Shown piece after piece: positions 26,012-34,780 of a stretch of DNA of 64,000 bases. A program made the position numbers and the translations under genes. The DNA comes from Acinetobacter sp. XS-4 (GTDB lineage: Bacteria; Pseudomonadota; Gammaproteobacteria; Pseudomonadales; Moraxellaceae): contig NZ_CP094657.1 of assembly GCF_023920705.1 (NCBI RefSeq), forward strand, positions 1,240,001 to 1,304,000. The letters run 5' to 3'. Numbering within the stretch: position 1 is the stretch's first letter; each line of letters starts with the position of its first letter. The notes beneath the pieces were generated by a model, which worked only from the letters and a program-made list of their open reading frames with translations, was not told the origin of the DNA and made no database searches.

Positions 26012-27157
26012 ATGTTGGCATACGATGCAGATTTAGAATTATTCCGTGATAATTTTAAACGTTTTATGAGTGAGCATATTGCGCCTCACTACGATCAATG
26101 GGAACGCGAAGGAATCATGCCTCGTTCAGTTTGGAATCAACTGGGTGAAAATGGCTATTTATGTGTGGATGTTCCAGAAGAATACGGTGGTTATGGGGTT
26201 CCGACATATTATTCGTTAATGTTGGTTGAAGAGTCTGCACGTGCTGGTTTTTGTGCATTATCAACAGCTATTTCTTGCCACTCTGAAATTGCTGCACCAT
26301 ATATTTTACACATCGGGACAGAAGAGCAAAAACAATACTGGTTACCGAAAATGGTAACTGGCGAAGTTGTTGGTGCAATTGGTATGACTGAACCAGGAGC
26401 AGGTTCGGATTTACAATCAATGCGTACCAGCGCCATTTTGCAAGACGATCACTATTTATTAAATGGTTCAAAAACCTTTATTTCAAATGGGCAACATGCT
26501 GATCTTGTTGTGCTCGCAGTAAAAACTGACCCTCAAGCACGTGCAAAAGGTGTGTCATTATTATTAGCAGATACACATCTGGAAGGTTTTAAGAAAGGCA
26601 CAAATTTAGACAAAATCGGCCTGCACTCTCAAGATACATCTGAGCTGTTTTTTGACAATGTGAAAGTACCTAAAAACCAGTTACTTGGTCAAGCTGGGCA
26701 AGGTTTTGCTTATTTAATGCAAGAGTTACCTCGTGAACGTACTGCAATTGCATCTACTGCAATTGGGGCAATTCGCGGTGCAATTGATTTGGCAACAGCT
26801 TATGTAAAAGAGCGTCAAGCATTTGGTCAACCCATTTCACAGTTCCAAAATACACGTTTTGTTTTAGCACAAGCAAAAATTGATGAGCTTGCTACAGCGG
26901 CTTTTTATGAAAGAAACGTTGCCTTATATCAAGAAGGCAAATTAGATGTAGAAACAGCTGCGGCATTAAAAAGTTTCAGTAGTGACATGCAAATGAAGGT
27001 TGCTGACAACTTACTCCAGCTTTTTGGTGGTTATGGCTATATGACTGAATATCCAATTTCACGTTTCTTTGTCGATGCCCGTATCCAACGTATTTACGGC
27101 GGTACAAATGAAATTATGAAGGAAATCGTAGCGCGTGGATTAATTGGCAAAGCCTAA
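26012..27157 (+). CDS. acyl-CoA dehydrogenase
   Basis: This FAD enzyme for alpha,beta-dehydrogenation of acyl-CoA has 381 residues from the ATG at 26012. AAGGA lies about 7 bases upstream; the earlier in-frame ATG at 25973 has no such site. It carries the signatures GAIGMTEPGAGSDLQSMRT and QLFGGYGYMTEYPISRFFVDARIQRIYGGTNE in two blocks, with the catalytic Glu expected in the YGGTNEI segment. It resembles long-chain or AcdA-type enzymes. No beta-oxidation partners are adjacent, so the chain length is open. Confidence 0.88.
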   Translation: MLAYDADLELFRDNFKRFMSEHIAPHYDQWEREGIMPRSVWNQLGENGYLCVDVPEEYGGYGVPTYYSLMLVEESARAGFCALSTAISCHSEIAAPYILHIGTEEQKQYWLPKMVTGEVVGAIGMTEPGAGSDLQSMRTSAILQDDHYLLNGSKTFISNGQHADLVVLAVKTDPQARAKGVSLLLADTHLEGFKKGTNLDKIGLHSQDTSELFFDNVKVPKNQLLGQAGQGFAYLMQELPRERTAIASTAIGAIRGAIDLATAYVKERQAFGQPISQFQNTRFVLAQAKIDELATAAFYERNVALYQEGKLDVETAAALKSFSSDMQMKVADNLLQLFGGYGYMTEYPISRFFVDARIQRIYGGTNEIMKEIVARGLIGKA

Positions 27158-27169
27158 TTAAGCAGAGAA

Positions 27170-27206
27170 AAAACAGCCTGTCTTAGAACAGGCTGTTTTG
27201 TTTTTA
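27170..27206. terminator. terminator after the acyl-CoA dehydrogenase
   Basis: AAAACAGCCTGT / ACAGGCTGTTTT (12 bp, loop CTTAGA) is followed by GTTTTT on the plus strand. A-rich sequence on the other side lets it also serve the convergent lipoprotein gene. Confidence 0.85.
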
Positions 27207-27207
27207 A

Positions 27208-27834
27208 CTATTTGGTCTTCTGTTGAATGACAGGATAGTTTTTCTGTTTCGGTAATTGCTGTAATGCATGATTCATCTTTCTTAAAAACTCATCTGCTTC
27301 ATCTTGATGGAATGAATCTTCGGTGTATTCACTACGTTCTTGAAAGACGACACCACAACCAGTTATTTTCATATTTTCAGGATTAAATGACCAGTCATTT
27401 GGATTCTTTAAGTTAATGTTTAAATCACTTTCACAGCTTTTCCATAAACGTAAAAAATCATTTGATAATTCTGTTTTAAATCCTCGTGCTGGATAGACCG
27501 AGAAGCCTTTCATTTCGGGATTAGAAAACTGTATAAACATGTCTACTGGCATACCGCCCCAAATGATTGCTTTATTTTCTGGTAAAGCAATGCCTGATAA
27601 ATTTTTCTCTTTTAAAGCATGTGATTGCTCAAATTTCTGCCTGAAATTTTGCGACTGATAGGTCAGCTTGGTTTGAGGTGGGATTGGAATACCACGAACT
27701 TGATTACTGACAGTCGTCCTATAGTACGGAGAATTATCAGTACCATTGCATCCTGCGATTAAGGGGCAACCGCCACAAGCCGTTAAACTAAAACTTGTAA
27801 GGCCCAGTAAGCCCAATACAATAATTTTATTCAT
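27208..27834 (-). CDS. hypothetical lipoprotein
   Basis: I do not recognise this 208-residue protein. It has a lipoprotein signal with lipobox LTAC (Cys20), a Cys/Gly-rich stretch after it (CGGCPLIAGCNG), and a mixed globular region with FVIQ-type strands and a C-terminal helix (DEADEFLRKMNHALQQL). It lies 107 bases downstream of the secreted esterase on the same strand and could be read from the same promoter. Four cysteines near the N-terminus and two or more later may form disulfides. Confidence 0.7.
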   Translation of the reverse strand: MNKIIVLGLLGLTSFSLTACGGCPLIAGCNGTDNSPYYRTTVSNQVRGIPIPPQTKLTYQSQNFRQKFEQSHALKEKNLSGIALPENKAIIWGGMPVDMFIQFSNPEMKGFSVYPARGFKTELSNDFLRLWKSCESDLNINLKNPNDWSFNPENMKITGCGVVFQERSEYTEDSFHQDEADEFLRKMNHALQQLPKQKNYPVIQQKTK

Positions 27835-27941
27835 TCTATTTTACTGTTGTTATGACATATTGGGTCAGTATAACCAATCTATGCATTAAGAGGTCTATCT
27901 TTAAGAACAACGAAATAATCAGCTTTAAATGTAATTTGTTT

Positions 27942-28886
27942 TTACTTGACTGGCTGCTGTAATGGCCCATCAAATAAAGATTTGCAGCTTTCTAGGTCTT
28001 TGCACGAAGCAAACATAAGGGCTTTAGGTAGGCTTGCATACAAATTTGTAATGTGTTGTTCAGCAGGGTTATAAAAATGCCAATAAGTAAATTGATCTGA
28101 ACGTTTATTTTCCAGAGCTTTAAAGAAATCTGTTTCGTTAAATTTATTATCAAGTTGAGTACGAGGCCCGCCTTGCTCATGTGTACCGACTGTGGTCAAA
28201 AGCATCGGAGAATTGCTTTGTTTTTGACTTTGCCAATGATTTAACTTTTGAAATAACATGCCTTGATCAAACCAAAGAGAAGGGCTTGCAGCAAAGTAAC
28301 GCTGGAATGCATTAGGCTTTTGAAAAAAATGATAAAGAACCAATAAGCCGCCAAAAGAATGCCCATATAGACTCTGTTGTTTACTATTAACTGGAAACTG
28401 TTTTGCAATTTCTGGTTTGAGTTCATCATTTAAGAAATTGATGAATTTGTCAGCACCACCATATTTATATTTACCTTGTGCCTGAAATTCAGCAGAAGGT
28501 TTTGGTGTGTAATCATAAGCACGTTTCTGCACATCAAAAGTTTTTTGCTGCGGGTAACCAACCGCGACGATCATGAGTGGATCTAGGCCTAATTTTGCTG
28601 AGCCTGCACCAATAGACTGGGCAATATTGGCAGCACTTGGGAATGTTGCATTGCCATCTAATATATAAAGTACTGGATAACCCTGTTGGGGTGGGGCAAC
28701 GGGTGGTTTATAAATTTGAATAAGGTAATCATGGCCTGTATTTTTAGATTTAATTTGAAATTGTGCCTGATTATTTTGAAAAACGATTTTTGATTGATTT
28801 TGTGTAGAAGTTTGAGCCAAAACAGAGCCACTTATTAATGAGCTCAAAATAAAACAGCAAGGTAAAAAGAAAAATGATTTATGCAT
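27942..28886 (-). CDS. secreted alpha/beta hydrolase, siderophore-esterase-like (IroE/BesA type)
   Basis: This 314-residue protein has a signal peptide (about 1-24, ending SVLAQ) and an esterase-D/IroE-like alpha/beta hydrolase domain. The nucleophile is S177 in YGHSFGG, the oxyanion/strand region is PVLYILDGNATF, and the likely catalytic His lies in PAEQHITNLYASL. A Fur box 33 bases upstream of the start implies iron regulation, which fits hydrolysis of a tri-catechol or similar siderophore in the periplasm. No siderophore genes are adjacent, so the substrate is inference. Confidence 0.78.
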   Translation of the reverse strand: MHKSFFFLPCCFILSSLISGSVLAQTSTQNQSKIVFQNNQAQFQIKSKNTGHDYLIQIYKPPVAPPQQGYPVLYILDGNATFPSAANIAQSIGAGSAKLGLDPLMIVAVGYPQQKTFDVQKRAYDYTPKPSAEFQAQGKYKYGGADKFINFLNDELKPEIAKQFPVNSKQQSLYGHSFGGLLVLYHFFQKPNAFQRYFAASPSLWFDQGMLFQKLNHWQSQKQSNSPMLLTTVGTHEQGGPRTQLDNKFNETDFFKALENKRSDQFTYWHFYNPAEQHITNLYASLPKALMFASCKDLESCKSLFDGPLQQPVK

Positions 28887-28918
28887 AATGGGGAATAATA
28901 AAATTTATTACACAAATG

Positions 28919-28937
28919 ATAAATGAAAATCATTATC
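28919..28937. promoter_or_regulatory. Fur box upstream of the esterase gene
   Basis: Fifteen of 19 positions match the Fur consensus, with AATCATTATC intact on the right half. It lies 33 bases before the start of the minus-strand esterase gene. Confidence 0.72.
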
Positions 28938-29070
28938 AAATAAAGCGATTCAAGAAATGTGTGCAAAAAGGTTAATGAAAAAAGCTCTTACAGCCATATT
29001 GCCTAACAAATCAAAGCAGACTATTGTTATACTCTCGTTTAAAAGATGATTTTACTGAGGCTGCATTCTA

Positions 29071-30180
29071 ATGATCAACGATGATCAAAACAAAACGACT
29101 TCTCTTAGTTTAGAACAAATTCGCGAAGATATTGATAGCGTAGATCAACAGATTCAAGAATTATTAAATCGACGCGCAAGCCTTGCTGAAGCTGTTGCGA
29201 AAGCTAAATTTGCTTCCGAAGAGAATCCTTTGTTTTATCGTCCTGAACGTGAAGCGCAGGTCTTACGAAAAGTTATGGAGCGTAACCAAGGTCCTTTGTC
29301 TGATGTAACCATGGCACGTTTATTCCGTGAAATTATGTCTGCTTGCCTTGCTTTAGAAGCACCGCAAAGTATTGCATTTTTAGGGCCAGAAGGTACTTTT
29401 ACGCAATCTGCTGTGCTTAAGCATTTTGGTAAAGATGCCGTTGTACGACCACTTCCAACTATCGATGAAGTCTTCCGTGAAGTGGAAGCAGGTAGTGCAC
29501 ATTACGGTGTGGTTCCAGTTGAGAACTCATCTGAAGGTGTTGTAAACCATACCTTAGATTGCTTTAAAACATCGAATTTAAATGTGATTGGTGAAGTTGA
29601 ATTACGTATTCATCATCAATTTCTTGTTTCTGAAAATACACGTAAAGACAGTATTAAGCAGATTTATGCTCATCAGCAAACTTTGGCCCAATGTCGCCAA
29701 TGGTTAGATGCGCATTATCCGGGTGTTGAACGTGTTGCTTTAAACTCAAATGCAGAAGCTGCACGCCGTATTCGCAACGAATGGCATTCGGCAGCGATTG
29801 CATCTGATATTGCAGCAGGCATGTATAACCTTGAAATTTTACATAGCAATATTGAAGATAATCCGGAAAATACAACTCGTTTCTTAGTGATTGGCCGTGA
29901 AAAAATTCCACAAAGTGGCAACGATAAAACTTCATTATTGATTTCAGCACATGATCGTGCAGGTGCTTTATTAGAAATTTTAGCACCATTTGCAAAACAT
30001 AATATTAGCTTAACAAGTATTGAGACTCGTCCAGCATTACCTGAAAAGTGGGCATATGTATTCTTTATCGATTTAGAAGGTCATATCGAACAAGAGAATG
30101 TTGCTGCTGCGATTAATGATATTCGCCCAATGGTGAAAGAGATTCGTATTTTAGGTTCTTATCCTGCAGCTGTTCTGTAA
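29071..30180 (+). CDS. pheA: PheA, chorismate mutase / prephenate dehydratase
   Basis: This bifunctional enzyme leads from chorismate to phenylpyruvate. The domains in order are an AroQ-type chorismate mutase (about 12-100, with SLEQIREDIDSVDQQIQELLNRR), a prephenate dehydratase (about 103-280, FLGPEGTFTQSAV and the ENTTRFLVIG motif with the catalytic Thr) and an ACT domain for phenylalanine feedback (about 290-365; GALLEILAPFAKHNISLTSIETRP). Its 369 residues fit the Pseudomonas-type P-protein. It is followed by tyrA-aroA on the same strand. Confidence 0.93.
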   Translation: MINDDQNKTTSLSLEQIREDIDSVDQQIQELLNRRASLAEAVAKAKFASEENPLFYRPEREAQVLRKVMERNQGPLSDVTMARLFREIMSACLALEAPQSIAFLGPEGTFTQSAVLKHFGKDAVVRPLPTIDEVFREVEAGSAHYGVVPVENSSEGVVNHTLDCFKTSNLNVIGEVELRIHHQFLVSENTRKDSIKQIYAHQQTLAQCRQWLDAHYPGVERVALNSNAEAARRIRNEWHSAAIASDIAAGMYNLEILHSNIEDNPENTTRFLVIGREKIPQSGNDKTSLLISAHDRAGALLEILAPFAKHNISLTSIETRPALPEKWAYVFFIDLEGHIEQENVAAAINDIRPMVKEIRILGSYPAAVL

Positions 30181-30194
30181 TCACTTATGTTGGA

Positions 30195-30228
30195 ATAATG
30201 ACATGCATCAAGATAAGCATGTCATTAT
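30195..30228 (+). other. hairpin between pheA and tyrA-aroA
   Basis: ATAATGACATGC and GCATGTCATTAT form a 12-bp perfect stem with a 10-base loop. No T-run follows, so it is unlikely to be a full terminator. It may be a processing or partial-termination site. Confidence 0.5.
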
Positions 30229-30287
30229 GCTTAAAAACAAATTGCTCAATGGTTTAAATAACTTTGAGCAAAAGCAAAGTTGAAGTT

Positions 30288-32534
30288 ATGTCACAACCCC
30301 TATTTAAAAAAGTTGCATTTATTGGTTTAGGACTCATCGGGTCGAGTTTAGCTCGTGTTATTGTTGCAGAAAAGTTGGCGACAACTGTTGTTGCATCTAC
30401 ACGCTCACAGAAAACTTTAGAAGATGCAAAATCACTTGGCTTAATACAAGAAGGATTTGCTGATCCTGTTGAAGCCGTGAAAGGGGCAGATTTAGTTGTT
30501 TTAGCCTTGCCCGTACGTGCTACACAAAAAGTGCTTGAGCAAATTAAACCCTATTTGTCAGAAACCACGATTGTAACTGATGTGGGAAGTACAAAAGGTA
30601 ATGTCGTTGATGCAGCAAAAGCTGTATTTGGTGAAGATTTACCAGCAGGTTTTGTACCAGGGCATCCTATTGCGGGTAGTGAACACACGGGTGTTCATGC
30701 AGGTAAGGTTGACTTATTTGCAAATCACAAAGTAATTTTAACGCCGTTACCAACCAGTGCAGAATGGGCTGTTGATAAACTGATTCAACTTTGGTCAGCT
30801 GCTAAAGCTGAAGTCATTTGTATGGATGTTGCTAAGCATGATGAAGTGCTGGCACATACGAGTCATCTACCACATTTAATGGCATTTAATCTGGTCGAGC
30901 AACTTGCAAATCGTGAAGATAATCTTGATATTTTCCGTTATGCGGCAGGTGGTTTCCGTGATTTTTCGCGAATTGCGGCTAGTGATCCTCAAATGTGGCA
31001 TGACATTTTCTTTGCCAATAAAACAGCGATATTAAATGCTGTAGATGGCTTTGAAAAGCAACTTACCGTACTTAGAAAATTGATTGAAAACGAAGATTCT
31101 CATGCATTAATGGGTTTACTCGGCCATGCTCAAGCAGCACGTCAGCATTTCAATCATATGTTAGCCAAAAAACCTTTAATGGAGAAAAATAAGGTGACAC
31201 AGCAATTCAGTATCTTACCGGGAAATAAGGCTTTTAAAGGTAAATTTACCGTACCGGGTGACAAATCTGTGTCACATCGCTCCATTATGTTTGGTGCTAT
31301 TGCCGAAGGCACTACCCATGTAACTGGCTTCCTTGAAGGTGAAGATGCCTTGGCAACTTTGCAAGCTTTCCGTGATATGGGCGTAAGCATTGAAGGGCCT
31401 AAAAATGGTGAAGTGACCATTCATGGCGTGGGTATGCATGGTTTAAAAGCGCCAGCAAGTGCATTATATATGGGTAACTCTGGTACAAGCATGCGTTTAC
31501 TTTCAGGTATGCTATCAGCACAAAAGTTTGATTCCGTTATGACGGGTGATGCATCACTTTCTAAACGTCCAATGGAGCGTATTGCTAAGCCATTACGTTT
31601 AATGGGTGCGCAAATTCAGACCACAGGTGAGAAAGGTACACCACCTGTAAGCATTACTGGTAGTCAACAATTAAAAGCGATTCAATACGATTTACCTATG
31701 GCATCTGCTCAAGTGAAATCAGGTATTTTACTTGCGGGCTTATGGGCTGAGGGTGAAATCTCTGTTACAGAACCAGAGCCAACGCGTGACCATACAGAGC
31801 GCATGCTTCGTGCATTTGGCTATGATGTTAAAACCGAAGGCAACAAGATTTCTCTTGTTGGTGGCGGAAAATTAGTAGGTACTGACATTCAAGTACCATC
31901 AGACATTTCATCTGCTGCTTTCTTTATGGTGGGTGCTGCTATTACTGAAGGTTCTGATGTTATTCTGGAAGCTGTAGGTATTAACCCAACACGTACTGGC
32001 GTAATTGAAATTTTAAAACAGATGGGTGCTGACCTGACTGTTGAAAATGAACGTATCGCTGGTGGCGAACCTATTGCTGATATTCATATTAAAGGTTCAC
32101 GCACGCTTAAAGGCATTCATATGCCAGAAGACCAAGTACCTTTAGCAATTGACGAATTCCCAGCTTTATTTATTGCAGCAGCTTGTGCTGAAGGCCAAAC
32201 GGTATTAACTGGTGCGGCAGAGCTTCGTGTGAAAGAGTCTGACCGTATTCAGGTCATGGCTGATGGCTTGAAAATTATGGGAATTGACTGTACGCCAACT
32301 GATGATGGCATCATTATTGAAGGTAAGGGTAAGTCAGGCGATTGGTCACCAATCTTTGCTGGTGGTGAAATCGAATCACATCATGACCACCGTATTGCCA
32401 TGAGTTTTAGTATGGCAGGTCTTCGTAATTCTGGTCCGATTACGATTCAAGGTACTGAAACTGTGGCGACAAGCTTCCCAACTTTCACTGAGTTGGCGAA
32501 TCGTGCAGGCTTAACAATCGAAGTTAGCCAATAA
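30288..32534 (+). CDS. tyrA-aroA: TyrA-AroA fusion: prephenate dehydrogenase / EPSP synthase
   Basis: This is a single chain of 748 residues. The N-terminal part (about 1-290) is a prephenate dehydrogenase with a Rossmann motif (VAFIGLGLIGSSLARVI) and HPIAGSEHTG. From about residue 305 it is EPSP synthase (VPGDKSVSHRSIMFGAI, MGNSGTSMRLLSG, LPMASAQVKSGILLAGL, and the catalytic IDEFPAL). The fusion is known in Acinetobacter. The frame is open from a TTG at 30264, but I chose the ATG at 30288. Together with pheA it links the shikimate pathway end to Tyr and Phe branches. Confidence 0.93.
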   Translation: MSQPLFKKVAFIGLGLIGSSLARVIVAEKLATTVVASTRSQKTLEDAKSLGLIQEGFADPVEAVKGADLVVLALPVRATQKVLEQIKPYLSETTIVTDVGSTKGNVVDAAKAVFGEDLPAGFVPGHPIAGSEHTGVHAGKVDLFANHKVILTPLPTSAEWAVDKLIQLWSAAKAEVICMDVAKHDEVLAHTSHLPHLMAFNLVEQLANREDNLDIFRYAAGGFRDFSRIAASDPQMWHDIFFANKTAILNAVDGFEKQLTVLRKLIENEDSHALMGLLGHAQAARQHFNHMLAKKPLMEKNKVTQQFSILPGNKAFKGKFTVPGDKSVSHRSIMFGAIAEGTTHVTGFLEGEDALATLQAFRDMGVSIEGPKNGEVTIHGVGMHGLKAPASALYMGNSGTSMRLLSGMLSAQKFDSVMTGDASLSKRPMERIAKPLRLMGAQIQTTGEKGTPPVSITGSQQLKAIQYDLPMASAQVKSGILLAGLWAEGEISVTEPEPTRDHTERMLRAFGYDVKTEGNKISLVGGGKLVGTDIQVPSDISSAAFFMVGAAITEGSDVILEAVGINPTRTGVIEILKQMGADLTVENERIAGGEPIADIHIKGSRTLKGIHMPEDQVPLAIDEFPALFIAAACAEGQTVLTGAAELRVKESDRIQVMADGLKIMGIDCTPTDDGIIIEGKGKSGDWSPIFAGGEIESHHDHRIAMSFSMAGLRNSGPITIQGTETVATSFPTFTELANRAGLTIEVSQ

Positions 32535-32579
32535 CTTTTGACCTAACACATTTTATAATTGCTAACACAATAGCAACGG

Positions 32580-32613
32580 CAGCAGCGGGCTAAAGGCTTG
32601 GCTGCTGTTTGTT
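32580..32613 (+). terminator. probable terminator after tyrA-aroA
   Basis: CAGCAGC / GCTGCTG (7 bp, 14-base loop) is followed by TTTGTTTATT. The strength looks moderate. Confidence 0.55.
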
Positions 32614-32661
32614 TATTGCTTATGCTAAGCGCAGATAATGATAAAAGTGTTAGGACAAAGG

Positions 32662-33045
32662 ATGAAAAAATTACAATTTATTGCCAGTTGCCCACAACAT
32701 GGGGTGCTTGATCATCCACCAAATGAATGCCATATCACTCAAGAATATGTAGCTGCTTTATTATTTAAACAATTGGGGCATTATGGCTTTGATGCACAGC
32801 ACATTGTGCATGAACATGAAAAGGTAGAAGTGAGTATTGATAATCATCTTTTACCCTTGTCTATTACTTGCCAAAAAACAGACCATGATGGGCATTTAAT
32901 GTGTGAAATCTCTGCCAATCCAGATGAAGAACAAGACTGGTTTGAGAAGATTGAAACACAAAGCATTATTCGTCAGCTCGCACAGGCAGTTGAAAATAGT
33001 CTGAAAGCTGATCAAAGCTTTTCAGCATTTGAATGGAAAAATTAA
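32662..33045 (+). CDS. hypothetical protein
   Basis: I do not recognise this soluble, acidic protein of 127 residues from the ATG at 32662. AGGA lies about 6 bases upstream of that ATG; an earlier ATG at 32638 is in frame with no ribosome site. It has no signal peptide or TM helix. Three Cys and nine or more His residues are scattered through the chain (ASCPQHGVLDHPPNECH, HIVHEHEK). It follows tyrA-aroA by 127 bases behind a probable terminator, so it likely has its own promoter. Confidence 0.65.
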   Translation: MKKLQFIASCPQHGVLDHPPNECHITQEYVAALLFKQLGHYGFDAQHIVHEHEKVEVSIDNHLLPLSITCQKTDHDGHLMCEISANPDEEQDWFEKIETQSIIRQLAQAVENSLKADQSFSAFEWKN

Positions 33046-33214
33046 AACATATTATTGTTAAGACTTATTCATGAAGTACGGCTTTTTAAAAAGTCGTACT
33101 ATCTCTTTAGATTAAGATAAAAATACAAAATCTTTCCCGAAATTCCTACCTATCTTTAATGCATTGTGTATATTGAAATTATTAAGATATTTACATAATT
33201 AGAGTGTGGTTTTC

Positions 33215-34675
33215 ATGACACAAGTTGATATTGCAGCGTTATCTCCTCAAGTCGTTTGGCAGCATTTTCAAACACTTTGCACTATTCCTCGTCCATCAAA
33301 GCATGAACAGCAGCTTCGTGAGTTTTTAAAAAACTGGGCTGAAAGTCGAAATCTAAAAACTTACGTAGATGAAGTCGGTAATTTAATTATCCGTAAGAAT
33401 GCGACTGCGGGTAAAGAACATGTATCTGGAGTCATTCTGCAAGGCCATTTAGACATGGTTACACAAGCCAATACGGGCACAGTACATGACTTTTTTAAAG
33501 ACCCGATTCGCCCCATACTTGAGGATGGTTGGTTGATTGCCAAGGATACCACTTTAGGTGCTGATAATGGCATTGGGGTAGCCTTAGCTTTGGCAGTATT
33601 AGATTCAAATGATATTGCTCATGGAGCTATTGAAGTTCTTTTGACAGTTGATGAAGAAGCAGGCATGAGTGGTGCACGGCTTTTACAGGCCGGGGTGCTA
33701 AAAGGGAAATGGTTATTTAATATTGATACAGAAGAGTGGGGTGAGCTATATCTCGGCTGTGCTGGCAGTATTGATGTTGAAGTGGAGCAATCACTCACTT
33801 ATGAACCAATCCCTGAAAACTTGACCATTGTAAACATTCAGGTTGCTGGTCTTAAAGGTGGTCATTCTGGTGTAGATATTCATTTGGGGCGTGGCAATGC
33901 CAACGTTATTCTAGCCCGCTTTTTAAATGAGTATTTAGCAAAGCTTGGTGGAGGACTTGTTGAGTTTACAGGTGGTACAGCCCGTAATGCTTTACCTCGA
34001 GAAGCAGTGGCAACCATTGCAATTTTGCCTAACCAATTTCCTGAATTAGAAAAATTACTCGCTGAATATCAAACAGCATCGAAAAAGCAGCTACAAGGTA
34101 TTGATGATAACCTGCAATTAACTATTCAACTCAGTAGCGCTGAAGCGAATCAAGTGATTACTCAACAACAGCAAAACGAATGGTTACAAGCTTTGGCTAC
34201 AAGCCCTTACGGTGTTGTCAGTATGAGTCAAGCTTTACCAGATGTAGTTGAAACCTCAAATAACATTGGAGTTGTAAAACTAAATCGAGAAGGTGGAAAA
34301 GCTGTTTTAATGGTCCGCTCAATGGTGAACCAAGAAGCTCAAGATTTTGCAGAAAAAATTCAAAAGCATTTTAGTCAATTTAATATCGCCTCTACACTGA
34401 CACCATTAGTTTCGGGTTGGACACCAAATCCTGACTCAGCTGCTTTAAAGTGCTTACAGCAAGCCTATCAAAAGGCGTTTAACATTGAGCCCAATCTCAA
34501 AGTAATTCATGCAGGTTTAGAGTGCGGGATTATTGCCGAGCACTATCCAGATTTACAGATGGTTTCATTTGGTCCTGATATTCAAGGTGCACATGCACCC
34601 GGTGAACGAGTAAAAGTAGATACGGTAGAGAAATGCTGGAAACTGTTAGTAACGGCTTTAGCATCTGTAGAGTAA
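33215..34675 (+). CDS. pepD: PepD, aminoacyl-histidine dipeptidase (M20)
   Basis: This is a cytosolic zinc dipeptidase (Xaa-His, carnosinase-like) of 486 residues. M20 metal ligands are visible: H in LQGHLDMV, D in LGADNGIG, the catalytic E-E in VDEEAGMSGA, D in NIDTEEWGE, and the C-terminal His in GPDIQGAHAPGERV. The lid domain begins about GSIDVEVEQ. The frame is open from a GTG three codons earlier; I prefer the ATG at 33215. It stands alone. Confidence 0.9.
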   Translation: MTQVDIAALSPQVVWQHFQTLCTIPRPSKHEQQLREFLKNWAESRNLKTYVDEVGNLIIRKNATAGKEHVSGVILQGHLDMVTQANTGTVHDFFKDPIRPILEDGWLIAKDTTLGADNGIGVALALAVLDSNDIAHGAIEVLLTVDEEAGMSGARLLQAGVLKGKWLFNIDTEEWGELYLGCAGSIDVEVEQSLTYEPIPENLTIVNIQVAGLKGGHSGVDIHLGRGNANVILARFLNEYLAKLGGGLVEFTGGTARNALPREAVATIAILPNQFPELEKLLAEYQTASKKQLQGIDDNLQLTIQLSSAEANQVITQQQQNEWLQALATSPYGVVSMSQALPDVVETSNNIGVVKLNREGGKAVLMVRSMVNQEAQDFAEKIQKHFSQFNIASTLTPLVSGWTPNPDSAALKCLQQAYQKAFNIEPNLKVIHAGLECGIIAEHYPDLQMVSFGPDIQGAHAPGERVKVDTVEKCWKLLVTALASVE

Positions 34676-34686
34676 TTTTTAGAAAT

Positions 34687-34710
34687 AAGAAGCTCAGTTA
34701 TGAGCTTCTT
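34687..34710. terminator. hairpin after pepD
   Basis: AAGAAGCTCA / TGAGCTTCTT is a perfect 10-bp stem with loop GTTA, 12 bases after the pepD stop. No strong T-run follows on either side, so termination would be weak. Confidence 0.45.
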
Positions 34711-34780
34711 AAACTTTGACCTTTACATGGAAATGATCTGGACTTAACTCGGTAAATTTAAAATCATAGCGGATATAAGT

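Noticed and set aside
32634..32652. GATAATGATAA half-match to a Fur box before the gene at 32662
   Set aside because: Only the left half matches (13 of 19) and the right half is absent, so I do not call it.
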